NCBI RefSeq assembly: GCF_028462495.1
Contig: NZ_JAQOWX010000001.1
Span: 62,001 to 126,000, forward strand
Direction: 5' to 3'
Length of the DNA stretch: 64,000 nt
DNA from: Roseateles_E sp005503085
GTDB lineage: Bacteria > Pseudomonadota > Gammaproteobacteria > Burkholderiales > Burkholderiaceae_C
Shown: piece after piece, positions 41,874 through 50,074 of the stretch
Layout: each line of letters opens with the position of its first letter
Numbering within the stretch: position 1 is the stretch's first letter
Position numbers and translations under genes: made by a program
The notes under the pieces: model-generated
The model's database searches: none
Told to the model about the DNA's origin: nothing
What the model saw: only the letters and a program-made list of their open reading frames with translations

Positions 41874-43127
41874 TCACCGATCAATCTCGCCGAACACGAT
41901 GTCCATCGTGCCGATGATGGCCACGGCATCGGCCAGCATATGGCCGCGCGCCATCTCGTCCAGCGCCGCCAGATGCGAGAAGCCCGGTGCTCGGATCTTC
42001 AGGCGGTAAGGCTTGTTGGCGCCATCGCTGACGATGTAGATGCCGAACTCGCCCTTCGGGTGCTCGACCGCCGCATAGGCCTCGCCCTCCGGCACCTTGA
42101 AGCCCTCGGTAAAGAGCTTGAAGTGGTGGATCAGCTCCTCCATGTTCGACTTCATGCCGACACGGGCCGGCGGCGCCACCTTGTGGTTGTCGGTGATGAC
42201 CGGGCCGGGGTTCTTGCGCAGCCAGTCCACGCATTGCTGGATGATGCGGTTGGACTGGCGCATCTCCTCGACACGCACCACATAGCGGTCGTAGGTGTCG
42301 CCGTTGGTGCCGACCGGCACATCGAAATCGATGTGGGCATAGGCATCGTAGGGCTGGGTCTTGCGCAGGTCCCAGGGGATGCCGCAGCCGCGCAGCATCG
42401 GGCCGGTCAGGCCCAGGTTCAGCGCGCGCTCGGGCGTCAGCACACCGATGCCGACGGTGCGCTGCTTCCAGATGCGGTTGTCGGTCAGCAGGGTTTCGTA
42501 GTCGTCGACGTTCTTCGGGAAACGCTTGCAGAAGTCCTCGATGAAGTCCAGCAAGGAGCCCGAGCGATTCTCATTGAGCATCGCAATGGTCTTGGCGTTC
42601 TTGATCTTGCTGACCTGGTACTGCGGCATCACGTCCGGCAGATCGCGGTAGACGCCGCCCGGACGGAAGTAGGCCGCATGCATGCGCGCGCCCGACACCG
42701 CCTCGTACATATCGAACAGGTCTTCGCGCTCGCGGAAGGCGTAGATCAGCACATTCATCGCGCCGCAGTCCAGCCCGTGGGCGCCCAGCCACATCAGGTG
42801 GTTCAGCAGCCGGGTGATCTCGGCAAACATCACGCGGATGTACTGCGCACGGATCGGCACCTCGATGCCGAGCATCTTCTCGATCGCCAGGCAGTAGGCC
42901 TGCTCATTGGCCATCATCGACACATAGTCGAGACGGTCCATATAGGGCAGCGACTGGATGTAGGTCTTGCTCTCGGCCAGCTTCTCGGTGGCGCGGTGCA
43001 GCAGGCCGATATGCGGATCGGCGCGCTGGATCACTTCGCCGTCGAGCTCCAGCACCAGGCGCAGCACGCCGTGGGCGGCCGGATGCTGAGGACCGAAATT
43101 GAGGGTGTAGTTCTTGATCTCGGCCAT
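41874..43127 (-). CDS. nuoD: NADH-quinone oxidoreductase subunit D
   Basis: A 417-residue subunit forming the quinone-binding cavity with NuoB. The N-terminal NFGPQHPAAHGVLRLVLELDGE and the HRATEKLAESKTYIQSLPYMDRLDYVS segment contain the conserved His and Tyr near the quinone head group. It ends with the VFGEIDR motif of complex I 49-kDa subunits. nuoC and nuoD are separate genes here, unlike the fused form of E. coli, which is normal for betaproteobacteria. Confidence 0.97.
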   Translation of the reverse strand: MAEIKNYTLNFGPQHPAAHGVLRLVLELDGEVIQRADPHIGLLHRATEKLAESKTYIQSLPYMDRLDYVSMMANEQAYCLAIEKMLGIEVPIRAQYIRVMFAEITRLLNHLMWLGAHGLDCGAMNVLIYAFREREDLFDMYEAVSGARMHAAYFRPGGVYRDLPDVMPQYQVSKIKNAKTIAMLNENRSGSLLDFIEDFCKRFPKNVDDYETLLTDNRIWKQRTVGIGVLTPERALNLGLTGPMLRGCGIPWDLRKTQPYDAYAHIDFDVPVGTNGDTYDRYVVRVEEMRQSNRIIQQCVDWLRKNPGPVITDNHKVAPPARVGMKSNMEELIHHFKLFTEGFKVPEGEAYAAVEHPKGEFGIYIVSDGANKPYRLKIRAPGFSHLAALDEMARGHMLADAVAIIGTMDIVFGEIDR

Positions 43128-43130
43128 GGT

Positions 43131-43724
43131 TTAGAGTCCGCCGTAGTTTTCTTCGCGGATGATGCGCGGCGTGATCTCACGCGGCTCTATCGTCACCGGC
43201 TGGTAGATCACGCGCTTTTGCTCGGCGTCGTAGCGCATCTCGACATGGCCCGAGGTCGGGAAGTCCTTGCGCATCGGGTGGCCGATGAAACCGTAATCGG
43301 TCAGGATGCGGCGCAGGTCTTCATGACCCTCGAAGATGATGCCGTAGAGATCGAACGCCTCGCGCTCGAACCAGTTGGCCGCGTTCCAGATGGGCGTCAG
43401 CGCCGCCACGAGGGGCAGGTCGTCGTCCGGGCAAAACACCTTCAGCCGCACACGCCAGTTCTTGCTGACCGACAGCAGATGGGTCGCGACGGCAAATCGT
43501 GGGCCTTCGTAGCCGCCATTGCCATAGTCGCTGTAGTCCAGGCCGCAAAGATCGATCAGCTGCTCGAACTTCAGCTCGGCGTGATCACGCAAGGTGGTCG
43601 CCACCGCCAGATAGTCGGCCGCCGCCACCTGGATGGTGATCTCGCCGAACTCGCGCTTGAGGCTCTGGATCTGGCCGCCCAGCGCTGCTTCCAGCGCGGC
43701 TTGCAGGGTGTCAAGTTTGCTCAT
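43131..43724 (-). CDS. nuoC: NADH-quinone oxidoreductase subunit C
   Basis: A 197-residue peripheral subunit (30-kDa family) that helps bind NuoD and NuoB. The signature is in ANWFEREAFDLYGIIFEGHEDLRRILTDYGF, followed by GHPMRKDFP. It lies 13 bases after nuoB and 3 bases before nuoD. Confidence 0.96.
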   Translation of the reverse strand: MSKLDTLQAALEAALGGQIQSLKREFGEITIQVAAADYLAVATTLRDHAELKFEQLIDLCGLDYSDYGNGGYEGPRFAVATHLLSVSKNWRVRLKVFCPDDDLPLVAALTPIWNAANWFEREAFDLYGIIFEGHEDLRRILTDYGFIGHPMRKDFPTSGHVEMRYDAEQKRVIYQPVTIEPREITPRIIREENYGGL

Positions 43725-43737
43725 GAATGCCTAACCT

Positions 43738-44214
43738 TCAGCGCGCGATGGTGTTTTCGCGGCGGATCTTGGCCTGCAGCTGCAAGATGCCGTACAGCAG
43801 CGCCTCGGCCGTCGGCGGACAGCCCGGCACATAGACATCGACCGGCACGATGCGGTCGCAGCCGCGCACCACCGAGTAGCTGTAGTGGTAGTAGCCGCCG
43901 CCGTTGGCGCAGGAGCCCATCGACAGCACCCAGCGCGGCTCGGCCATCTGGTCGTAGACCTTGCGCAGCGCCGGCGCCATCTTGTTGCACAGGGTGCCGG
44001 CCACGATCATCAGATCGGACTGCCGCGGGCTGGGCCGGAACAGCATGCCGAAGCGATCGATGTCATAACGGGCCGCGCCCGCATGCATCATCTCGACCGC
44101 ACAGCAGGCCAGACCAAAAGTCATCGGCCACAACGACCCGGTCTTGGACCAGTTGATCAACTTGTCGACCGAGGTGGTGACAAAGCCCTCTTTCAAAACG
44201 CCTTCGATGCCCAT
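43738..44214 (-). CDS. nuoB: NADH-quinone oxidoreductase subunit B (cluster N2)
   Basis: A 158-residue subunit carrying cluster N2, the last Fe-S cluster before quinone. The unusual adjacent cysteines are in FGLACCAVEMMHAGAARYD. The other ligands are in GSCANGGGYYHYSY and YVPGCPPTAEALLYG. It lies 27 bases after nuoA. Confidence 0.97.
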   Translation of the reverse strand: MGIEGVLKEGFVTTSVDKLINWSKTGSLWPMTFGLACCAVEMMHAGAARYDIDRFGMLFRPSPRQSDLMIVAGTLCNKMAPALRKVYDQMAEPRWVLSMGSCANGGGYYHYSYSVVRGCDRIVPVDVYVPGCPPTAEALLYGILQLQAKIRRENTIAR

Positions 44215-44241
44215 GGGGTGTGCCTTCGGGTCAAGCCTTGT

Positions 44242-44601
44242 TTATTCCCAGTCCAGGGCGCCTTTTTTCCACTCGTAGGCAAAACCCACGACCAGAATGC
44301 CGAGGAAAATCATCATGGCCCAGAAACCCGCCGCACCAATCTCGCGCAAGGACACAGCCCAGGGAAACAGGAAGGCGATTTCCAGGTCAAACAAAATGAA
44401 CAGAATGGCCACGAGGTAATAGCGCACATCGAATTTCATGCGCGCGTCTTCAAAAGCCTCGAAGCCGCATTCGTAAGGGGAGTTCTTGGCCTGATCCGGC
44501 CGGTTCGGTCCGAGCAGAAAGCCCAGCACCTGGGGCGCCACGCCGACGCCTGCGCCGACCAGGATGAAGAGGATGACGGGTAGGTACTGATCCAAGTTCA
44601 T
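44242..44601 (-). CDS. nuoA: NADH-quinone oxidoreductase subunit A
   Basis: A 119-residue membrane subunit with three helices. YECGFEAFEDARMKFDVRYYLVAILFILFDLEIAFLFPW is the family signature, including the acidic residues and the Cys of the loop near the quinone site. ATG 44601 (MNLDQYLPVILF) was chosen because the upstream extension runs into a hairpin region. It is the first gene of the 14-gene complex I operon. Confidence 0.96.
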   Translation of the reverse strand: MNLDQYLPVILFILVGAGVGVAPQVLGFLLGPNRPDQAKNSPYECGFEAFEDARMKFDVRYYLVAILFILFDLEIAFLFPWAVSLREIGAAGFWAMMIFLGILVVGFAYEWKKGALDWE

Positions 44602-44656
44602 GGTTGACGCTCTAGTGATCCACCGCAGCACCTCCAGGCACCGCAGCCGAATTTCG

Positions 44657-44710
44657 AAAAAAAGCAACGGGCGCGCCGCCAGCGAAATCATTCGCTTACG
44701 GACCGCGCCC
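44657..44710 (-). terminator. Two-part hairpin with T-run between tRNA-Leu and nuoA
   Basis: On the minus strand GGGCGCG (44710-44704) pairs with CGCGCCC (44675-44669), and an inner AGCGAA/TTCGCT stem lies within it. A T7 run follows at 44663-44657 after a GTTGC spacer. It could end the secG/tRNA-Leu transcript or act as an attenuator before nuoA, whose start lies 56 bases further on. Confidence 0.55.
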
Positions 44711-44813
44711 GCCTTGTCCCCTACAGCAAGCCTCCTCGGAGATACCCGCTGCGACAGGGCGCTTCGATCAGCAGATTCAGGGCTCCAGCCCGAAGAATGC
44801 TAACCGATTGATC

Positions 44814-44898
44814 TGGTGCCGTCGGCGAGACTCGAACTCGCACAGCTTTCGCCACTACCCCCTCAAGATAGCGTGTCTACCAATTTCACCACGACGGC
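44814..44898 (-). tRNA. tRNA-Leu (anticodon GAG)
   Basis: An 85-base class II tRNA with the 3' CCA encoded. The acceptor stem is GCCGTCG paired with CGACGGC, the D-loop region has TGGTGAAATTGGTAGACACG, and the anticodon stem CTATC/GGTAG encloses the loop TTGAGGG, which reads CUC codons. A variable arm (TGGCGAAAGCTG) and the T-loop GTTCGAGTC follow. It sits between secG and nuoA, the conserved place for this tRNA in related genomes. Confidence 0.97.
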
Positions 44899-44916
44899 TG
44901 TCAATTACTTTCGCTA

Positions 44917-44985
44917 CTGTCTGGTGGCTTGAGGTTTGCTCCCAGACAGCCTCGAATTCTATACCGAAAATCCCTAGCTTCTGAA
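44917..44985 (-). promoter_or_regulatory. Candidate tRNA-Leu promoter and leader hairpin
   Basis: On the minus strand TTCAGA (44985-44980), a 16-base spacer and TATAGA (44963-44958) resemble a sigma-70 promoter. The expected transcript would begin near an 8-bp inverted repeat, CTGTCTGG/CCAGACAG (44949-44942 with 44924-44917), that lies before the tRNA 5' end. Confidence 0.45.
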
Positions 44986-45053
44986 GAGCTGATGAAGGAT
45001 TTTGCCAAGCTCATGCCGGTCTTGTGCGCCCTGCATGACGAGGCTCAAGGCGC

Positions 45054-45425
45054 TCAGTTCGAGGCAGCGGAGGCGGCCGGCAGCGCCGCAGGCACGGCAC
45101 CCGGAATCGCCGCAGCGCCCGAAGCCGCCGCGCTCGCCGGCGCCGCGCGGTCCAGCACGCTCTCGCCACCGGCGGCCGCACCGGCGCGCTGGTTGCCCAT
45201 ATAGGCCAGCGCCAGCGTGCAGGCAAAAAACACCGTGGCGCAGATCGCCGTGCTGCGCGACAGGAAGTTGGCGCTGCCGGTAGCCCCGAACAGGCTGCCC
45301 GAGGCACCACTGCCGAAGGAGGCGCCCATGTCGGCGCCCTTGCCATGCTGCACCAGCACCAGGCCGATCATCGTCAACGCACTCAGCAGCTGAACGATCA
45401 GCACCAGATTCATGAAAACTTGCAT
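45054..45425 (-). CDS. secG: Preprotein translocase subunit SecG
   Basis: A 123-residue protein with two membrane helices (about 4-25 and 52-72) separated by the conserved loop LVQHGKGADMGASFGSGASGSLFGATGSANFLSR. The C-terminal 45 residues form an Ala-rich low-complexity tail common in betaproteobacterial SecG. It helps SecYE move proteins across the inner membrane. It is downstream of tpiA in the usual order. Confidence 0.95.
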   Translation of the reverse strand: MQVFMNLVLIVQLLSALTMIGLVLVQHGKGADMGASFGSGASGSLFGATGSANFLSRSTAICATVFFACTLALAYMGNQRAGAAAGGESVLDRAAPASAAASGAAAIPGAVPAALPAASAASN

Positions 45426-45487
45426 CTCAAGTCACGCCAAAGATTCTTCTTGATGCCGCACACCGGCGCGGCATGTCTGTTTATTCG

Positions 45488-46228
45488 TCAATGCGCCGCG
45501 CGGCAGATGGCGGCAAAGTCCGCCGCCTTCAAGGCCGCGCCGCCGATCAGGCCGCCATCGATATCGGGCTGGGCAAACAGCTGCGCGGCATTGTCGGCCT
45601 TGACGCTGCCACCATAGAGAATGCGCATCGAATCGGACTTCTGCGTGGCCGCATGCAGCTGCGTGCGCAGCACCGCATGCACCGCCTGCGCCTGTTCGGG
45701 CGAGGCGGTCAGCCCGGTACCGATGGCCCAGACCGGCTCATAGGCCAGCACGATCTCGCCGATGCAATGCGTCAGCGTGTGGATCACCGCCGCCAGCTGG
45801 CGCTTGACGACCAGCTCGGTCTGCCCCGCCTCGCGTTCGGCCAGCGTTTCGCCGACGCAGACGATGGGCGTCACACCATGCGCCAACGCTGCCTTGGCCT
45901 TGTCGGCCACCAGTTGATCGCTCTCCTGGTGGTAGGCACGGCGCTCGGAATGACCGACGATCACATAGCGGCAGCCAATATCGGCCAGCATCGCCGACGA
46001 GACTTCGCCGGTGTAAGCGCCCTGCTCGTGTGCCGAGCAATCCTGGGCACCGAAAGCGATGGCCGCGCCGGTCAACGCCAGCGCGGTTTCGCTGATGTAG
46101 GGAAACGGCACGCAGACCGCCACATCGGCACTCCACGGCCCCGCTTCTTTCAGACCGGCCAGCAAAAGCGCATTGGCAGCGCGGCTGCCATGCATCTTCC
46201 AGTTGCCCACGACCAGTTTCTTGCGCAT
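45488..46228 (-). CDS. tpiA: Triose-phosphate isomerase
   Basis: A 246-residue TIM barrel that interconverts dihydroxyacetone phosphate and glyceraldehyde 3-phosphate. KLVVGNWKMHGS holds the N-terminal Asn and Lys of the active site, YVIVGHSERRAYH the catalytic His, and VLAYEPVWAIGTGLTAS the catalytic Glu and the mobile loop 6. ILYGGSVKADNAAQL is the phosphate-binding motif. Between secG and a quinone oxidoreductase gene, as in related genomes. Confidence 0.97.
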   Translation of the reverse strand: MRKKLVVGNWKMHGSRAANALLLAGLKEAGPWSADVAVCVPFPYISETALALTGAAIAFGAQDCSAHEQGAYTGEVSSAMLADIGCRYVIVGHSERRAYHQESDQLVADKAKAALAHGVTPIVCVGETLAEREAGQTELVVKRQLAAVIHTLTHCIGEIVLAYEPVWAIGTGLTASPEQAQAVHAVLRTQLHAATQKSDSMRILYGGSVKADNAAQLFAQPDIDGGLIGGAALKAADFAAICRAAH

Positions 46229-46243
46229 CGAATTACTCCAGAC

Positions 46244-47230
46244 TTACCAGCTCAGCACGATCTTGCCGACATGCTCGCCCGACTCCATCAAGCCGTGGGC
46301 GGCCGCGGCCTGATCGGCAGCAAAAGTGCGATAGATGACGGGAACAACTGCTCGCGACACCAGCAGCGGCCAGACGCGCTCACGCAGCGCGCTGGCGATG
46401 CCGGCCTTGAACGCCGGCGAGCGCGGCCGCAGGGTCGAGCCGCTGATCGTCAGCCGACGACGCAGCACGGCACCAGCATCGAACCTGGCATCCACCCCAC
46501 CCTGCACCGCGATGATGACCATGCGGCCATCGTCGGCCAGGCACTGCACGCCACGCTCCACATAGGCCCCGGCCACCATGTCCAGGATCACATCGACGCC
46601 ACGGCCTTCGGTCGCCGCCTTGACCTCGGCGACGAAGTCCTGGGTCTTGTAGTTGATCGCGACATCGGCACCCAGCTTCAGGCAGGCCTCGGCCTTGTCG
46701 GCAGTGCCGACCGTGACCAGCACCCGCGAGCCCAGCGCCTTGGCGATCTGGACCGCCGTGACGCCGATGCCGCTGCTGCCACCATGCACCAGCAGGCTTT
46801 CGCCCGGTTGCAGGCGCGCCCGCTCGAACACATTCGACCAGACGGTGAAAAAGGTCTCCGGCAGGCTGGCGGCCTCGGCCATGCTCCAGCCCGCCGGCAC
46901 CGGCAGACATTGCGCGATCGGCGCCACGCACAGCTGCGCATAGCCACCGCCAGCCACCAAGGCGCAGACGGCATCGCCCAGCTTGAGGCCGGCGGCAGCC
47001 AGCTCGGCCGCATCGCCAGCCACAATCCGGCCGGCCACCTCCAGGCCCGGCAGATCGCTGGCACCCGCCGGCGGCGGATACGCCCCCTTGCGCTGCAGCA
47101 CATCGGGGCGGTTGATGCCATAGGCCTCGACCGCGATCAAGAGCTCCCCACGCCCGGCAACGGGATCAGGTCGCTCGATGAGCTGCACCACTTCGGGGCC
47201 GCCGGGGCGGCTGAGGGCAATGGCCTTCAT
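46244..47230 (-). CDS. NAD(P)H-quinone oxidoreductase (zeta-crystallin/PIG3-like)
   Basis: A 328-residue medium-chain reductase without zinc ligands. MKAIALSRPGGPEVVQL is the family start, GINRPDVLQRKGAYPPPAGASDLPGLEVAG is the PIG3-type substrate domain, and LLVHGGSSGIGVTAVQIAKALG is the NADPH-binding motif. It probably reduces quinones or other alpha,beta-unsaturated carbonyls. Start 47230 was chosen, ten bases after pnp; a longer frame enters pnp. Its place between pnp and tpiA is conserved in Burkholderiales. Confidence 0.9.
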   Translation of the reverse strand: MKAIALSRPGGPEVVQLIERPDPVAGRGELLIAVEAYGINRPDVLQRKGAYPPPAGASDLPGLEVAGRIVAGDAAELAAAGLKLGDAVCALVAGGGYAQLCVAPIAQCLPVPAGWSMAEAASLPETFFTVWSNVFERARLQPGESLLVHGGSSGIGVTAVQIAKALGSRVLVTVGTADKAEACLKLGADVAINYKTQDFVAEVKAATEGRGVDVILDMVAGAYVERGVQCLADDGRMVIIAVQGGVDARFDAGAVLRRRLTISGSTLRPRSPAFKAGIASALRERVWPLLVSRAVVPVIYRTFAADQAAAAHGLMESGEHVGKIVLSW

Positions 47231-47240
47231 GCGTCCTTGC

Positions 47241-49382
47241 TTACTCTTGCGGCGCAGCGTCTTCCTGAGGAGCCGCCACCGGCGCCACATCGCGGTCCAG
47301 CAGCGCCTTCATCGACAGCTTGATGCGACCCTTCTCATCGGTCTCCAGCACCTTGACCTTGACGATCTGGCCTTCCTTCAGGAAGTCGGTAACTTTCTCG
47401 ACACGCTGATGGGCGATCTGGCTGATGTGCAGCAGGCCGTCCTTGCCGGGCAGCAGGTTCACCAGGGCACCGAAGTCCAGGATCTTGGTGATCGGGCCTT
47501 CGTAGATCTTGCCGATCTCGACTTCGGCGGTGATCTCCTGGATGCGACGCTTGGCGTGCTCGGCCTTGTCTGCATCGGTCGATGCGATCGTGATCGTGCC
47601 GTCTTCACCGATATCGATGGTCGTGCCGGTTTCCTCGGTCAGCGCGCGGATGGTGGCGCCGCCCTTGCCGATCACGTCACGGATCTTTTCCGGATTGATC
47701 TTGATGGTGTACAGACGCGGCGCGAACTGCGACACCTCGGTATTGGCCACGCCCATCGCCTCGACCATCTTGCCCAGGATGTGCAGACGCGCTTCCTTGG
47801 CCTGAGCCAGTGCGACCTGCATGATTTCCTTGGTGATGCCCTGGATCTTGATGTCCATCTGCAGCGCGGTGATGCCACCGGTGGTGCCGGCCACCTTGAA
47901 GTCCATATCGCCCAGATGATCTTCATCACCCAGGATGTCGGTCAGCACGGCGAAGCGGTTGCCATCCTTGATCAGGCCCATCGCGATGCCGGCCACATGG
48001 GCCTTCATCGGCACGCCAGCATCCATCAGCGCCAGGCAACCACCGCAGACCGATGCCATCGACGAGGAGCCGTTGGACTCGGTGATCTCCGACACCAGAC
48101 GCATCGTGTAAGGGAAGTCTTCCTTGCTCGGCAGCGCGGCAATCAGCGCGCGCTTGGCCAGGCGGCCGTGACCGATTTCGCGACGCTTGGGCGTGCCGAA
48201 ACGGCCTGCCTCGCCGGTGGCGAAGGGAGGCATGTTGTAGTGCAGCATGAAGCGGTCTTCGAACTCGCCGGCCAGCGCGTCGATGCGCTGCGCGTCACGG
48301 TCGGTGCCCAGCGTGGCGACCACCAGGGCCTGGGTCTCGCCACGGGTGAACAGCGAGGAGCCGTGGGTGCGCGGCAGCAGGCTGTTGCGGATCTCGATGG
48401 CGCGCACGGTGCGGGTGTCGCGGCCGTCGATGCGCGGCTCGCCGGCCAGGATCTGGCCACGCACGATCTTGGCTTCGATCTCGAACAGCAGGGCTTCGAT
48501 CGCGACGCTGTCGAAGGCCACGCCTTCAGCCTTCAGGGCGGTCATCACATCGGCGTAGGCCGCGCGGCAGGCCTGGGTGCGGGCCTGCTTGTTGCGGATC
48601 TGGTAGGCGGCTTCGAGCTTGGCCTTGGCCAGACCGTCGATCTTGGCGATCAGGGCCTCGTCCTTGGCCGGCGGCTGCCAGTCCCAGGCCGGCTTGCCGG
48701 CGTCACGCACCAGCTCATTGATCGCGGCGATCGCGACATTGCCCTGCTCGTGGCCGAACACCACGGCGCCCAGCATCACTTCTTCGCTCAGGCCGGCGGC
48801 TTCGGACTCGACCATCAACACGGCGGACTGCGTGCCGGCGACCACCAGGTCCAGCTGGCTGTCCTTCAGCGCGGTCTGACCCGGGTTCAGCACGTACTCG
48901 CCATTGACATAGCCGACACGGGCCGCACCGATGGGGCCGTTGAACGGGATGCCGCTGACGGCCAGCGCGGCGCTGGTGGCGATCATCGCGGCGATGTCGG
49001 CCTGCACCTCGGGGTTCAGGCTGACGACGTGGACGATGACCTGGACTTCGTTGTAGAAGCCTTCGGGGAACAGCGGGCGGATCGGACGATCGATCAGGCG
49101 GCAGGTCAGCGTCTCCAGCTCGCTGGGGCGACCTTCGCGCTTGAAGAAGCTGCCGGGGATCTTGCCGGCGGCATAGGACTTCTCGGTGTAGTCGACCGTC
49201 AGCGGGAAGAAATCCTGGCCGGCCTTGGCCTCGGTCTTGGCCACCACGGTGGCCAGCACCACGGTGTCATCGATATTCACCAGCACAGCGCCGGTGGCCT
49301 GGCGAGCGATCTCGCCGGTTTCCATCGTGACGGTGTGGGCGCCCCACTGAAAGGTCTTCGTGACTTTATTGAACATGCTCAT
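47241..49382 (-). CDS. pnp: Polyribonucleotide nucleotidyltransferase (PNPase)
   Basis: A 713-residue 3'-5' exoribonuclease and part of the RNA degradosome. It contains two RNase PH domains (about 5-230 and 315-540; KREGRPSELETLTCRLIDRPIRPLFP, RTHGSSLFTRGETQALV), a KH domain (KINPEKIRDVIGKGGATIRALTEETGT) and a C-terminal S1 domain (GKIYEGPITKILDFGALVNLLPGKDGLLHISQIA). Three ATG codons occur at the start. The second, 49382, is chosen because AGGAG lies six bases before it; the first directly abuts AGGAG. Confidence 0.97.
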   Translation of the reverse strand: MSMFNKVTKTFQWGAHTVTMETGEIARQATGAVLVNIDDTVVLATVVAKTEAKAGQDFFPLTVDYTEKSYAAGKIPGSFFKREGRPSELETLTCRLIDRPIRPLFPEGFYNEVQVIVHVVSLNPEVQADIAAMIATSAALAVSGIPFNGPIGAARVGYVNGEYVLNPGQTALKDSQLDLVVAGTQSAVLMVESEAAGLSEEVMLGAVVFGHEQGNVAIAAINELVRDAGKPAWDWQPPAKDEALIAKIDGLAKAKLEAAYQIRNKQARTQACRAAYADVMTALKAEGVAFDSVAIEALLFEIEAKIVRGQILAGEPRIDGRDTRTVRAIEIRNSLLPRTHGSSLFTRGETQALVVATLGTDRDAQRIDALAGEFEDRFMLHYNMPPFATGEAGRFGTPKRREIGHGRLAKRALIAALPSKEDFPYTMRLVSEITESNGSSSMASVCGGCLALMDAGVPMKAHVAGIAMGLIKDGNRFAVLTDILGDEDHLGDMDFKVAGTTGGITALQMDIKIQGITKEIMQVALAQAKEARLHILGKMVEAMGVANTEVSQFAPRLYTIKINPEKIRDVIGKGGATIRALTEETGTTIDIGEDGTITIASTDADKAEHAKRRIQEITAEVEIGKIYEGPITKILDFGALVNLLPGKDGLLHISQIAHQRVEKVTDFLKEGQIVKVKVLETDEKGRIKLSMKALLDRDVAPVAAPQEDAAPQE

Positions 49383-49457
49383 GCTCATCTCCTCTTGATG
49401 TCATGCCGCTTGCGGTGCGGCTCAGGACCGGGAGTGAGACTGGGTTTGGCGGGATGC

Positions 49458-49506
49458 CATTCCAGAGAATCTGCTTCACATCAAACGATGCAGAGGCCTT
49501 GGAATG
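49458..49506 (-). promoter_or_regulatory. Long hairpin in the pnp leader (candidate RNase III processing site)
   Basis: CATTCCA (49506-49500 on the minus strand) pairs with TGGAATG (49464-49458), and an inner TCTGC/GCAGA stem lies within (49494-49490 with 49474-49470). It lies between the rpsO terminator and the pnp start. In enteric bacteria an RNase III-cut stem-loop at this place mediates PNPase autoregulation; the parallel here is inferred from position and shape. Confidence 0.4.
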
Positions 49507-49547
49507 ACACAGCAGCGCCACGTCAGCTCAACTCCAACTGAAAGCGT

Positions 49548-49590
49548 AAAAGACAAAGAGCCTGTGCTGGACGTTGACCCAGACAGGCTC
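49548..49590 (-). terminator. Intrinsic terminator after rpsO
   Basis: On the minus strand GAGCCTGT-CTGG pairs with CCAG-C-ACAGGCTC (49590-49579 with 49570-49558, one bulged base, 8-base loop). It is followed by the T-rich TTTGTCTTTT (49557-49548). It lies 18 bases after the rpsO stop and should end most rpsO transcripts, with readthrough into pnp. Confidence 0.85.
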
Positions 49591-49608
49591 CTTGATCTCA
49601 CACGCGAA

Positions 49609-49869
49609 TTACTTGCGCAGGCCCAGCTTCTGGATCAGCGCGACGTAACGGGCGGCATCCTTGCGCTTCAGATAGGCCAGCAGGCTCTTGCGCGTGTTGA
49701 CCATCTTCAGCAGACCACGACGACCATGATGGTCCTTCATGTTTGCCTTGAAGTGAGGGGTCAACGAGTTGATGCGCGCGGTCAGCAGGGCCACCTGGAC
49801 TTCCGGCGAGCCGGTGTCGTTGGCGCTGCGGGCGTTCGATTGAACGATTTCTGCTTTATTGATGGTCAT
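49609..49869 (-). CDS. rpsO: 30S ribosomal protein S15
   Basis: An 86-residue ribosomal protein with the full family pattern: NARSANDTGSPEVQVALLTARIN, LTPHFKANMKDHHGRRGLLKMV and a C-terminal IQKLGLRK. It binds 16S rRNA early in 30S assembly and represses its own mRNA in E. coli. ATG 49869 was chosen by homology; the longer frame begins in the leader. It is followed by pnp as usual. Confidence 0.98.
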   Translation of the reverse strand: MTINKAEIVQSNARSANDTGSPEVQVALLTARINSLTPHFKANMKDHHGRRGLLKMVNTRKSLLAYLKRKDAARYVALIQKLGLRK

Positions 49870-50044
49870 ATGCGTTTCCAGCATTCGGATTCCGCTGGAA
49901 CGACGCCAGGGCCAATGCCCTGCCACGCACACAGACGGTTTCCATGGTTTTACTTGCGGTCACGGGTGAAACCGACCCGAGCCGTGCCTTGATTTCACTC
50001 ATCCGGGCTCCCGTACGGGCTAGCTCGGCGAGCAAAACCTCCGG

Positions 50045-50074
50045 ATTATAGACCAAGTCGGCGGCGCGCTTCAG
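50045..50074 (-). promoter_or_regulatory. Candidate sigma-70 promoter for rpsO
   Basis: On the minus strand CTGAAG (50074-50069), an 18-base spacer and a consensus TATAAT (50050-50045) precede rpsO by about 175 bases. The leader between contains a CCCGTACGGG inverted repeat (50010-50019) and could carry S15-type autoregulatory structure. Confidence 0.6.
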
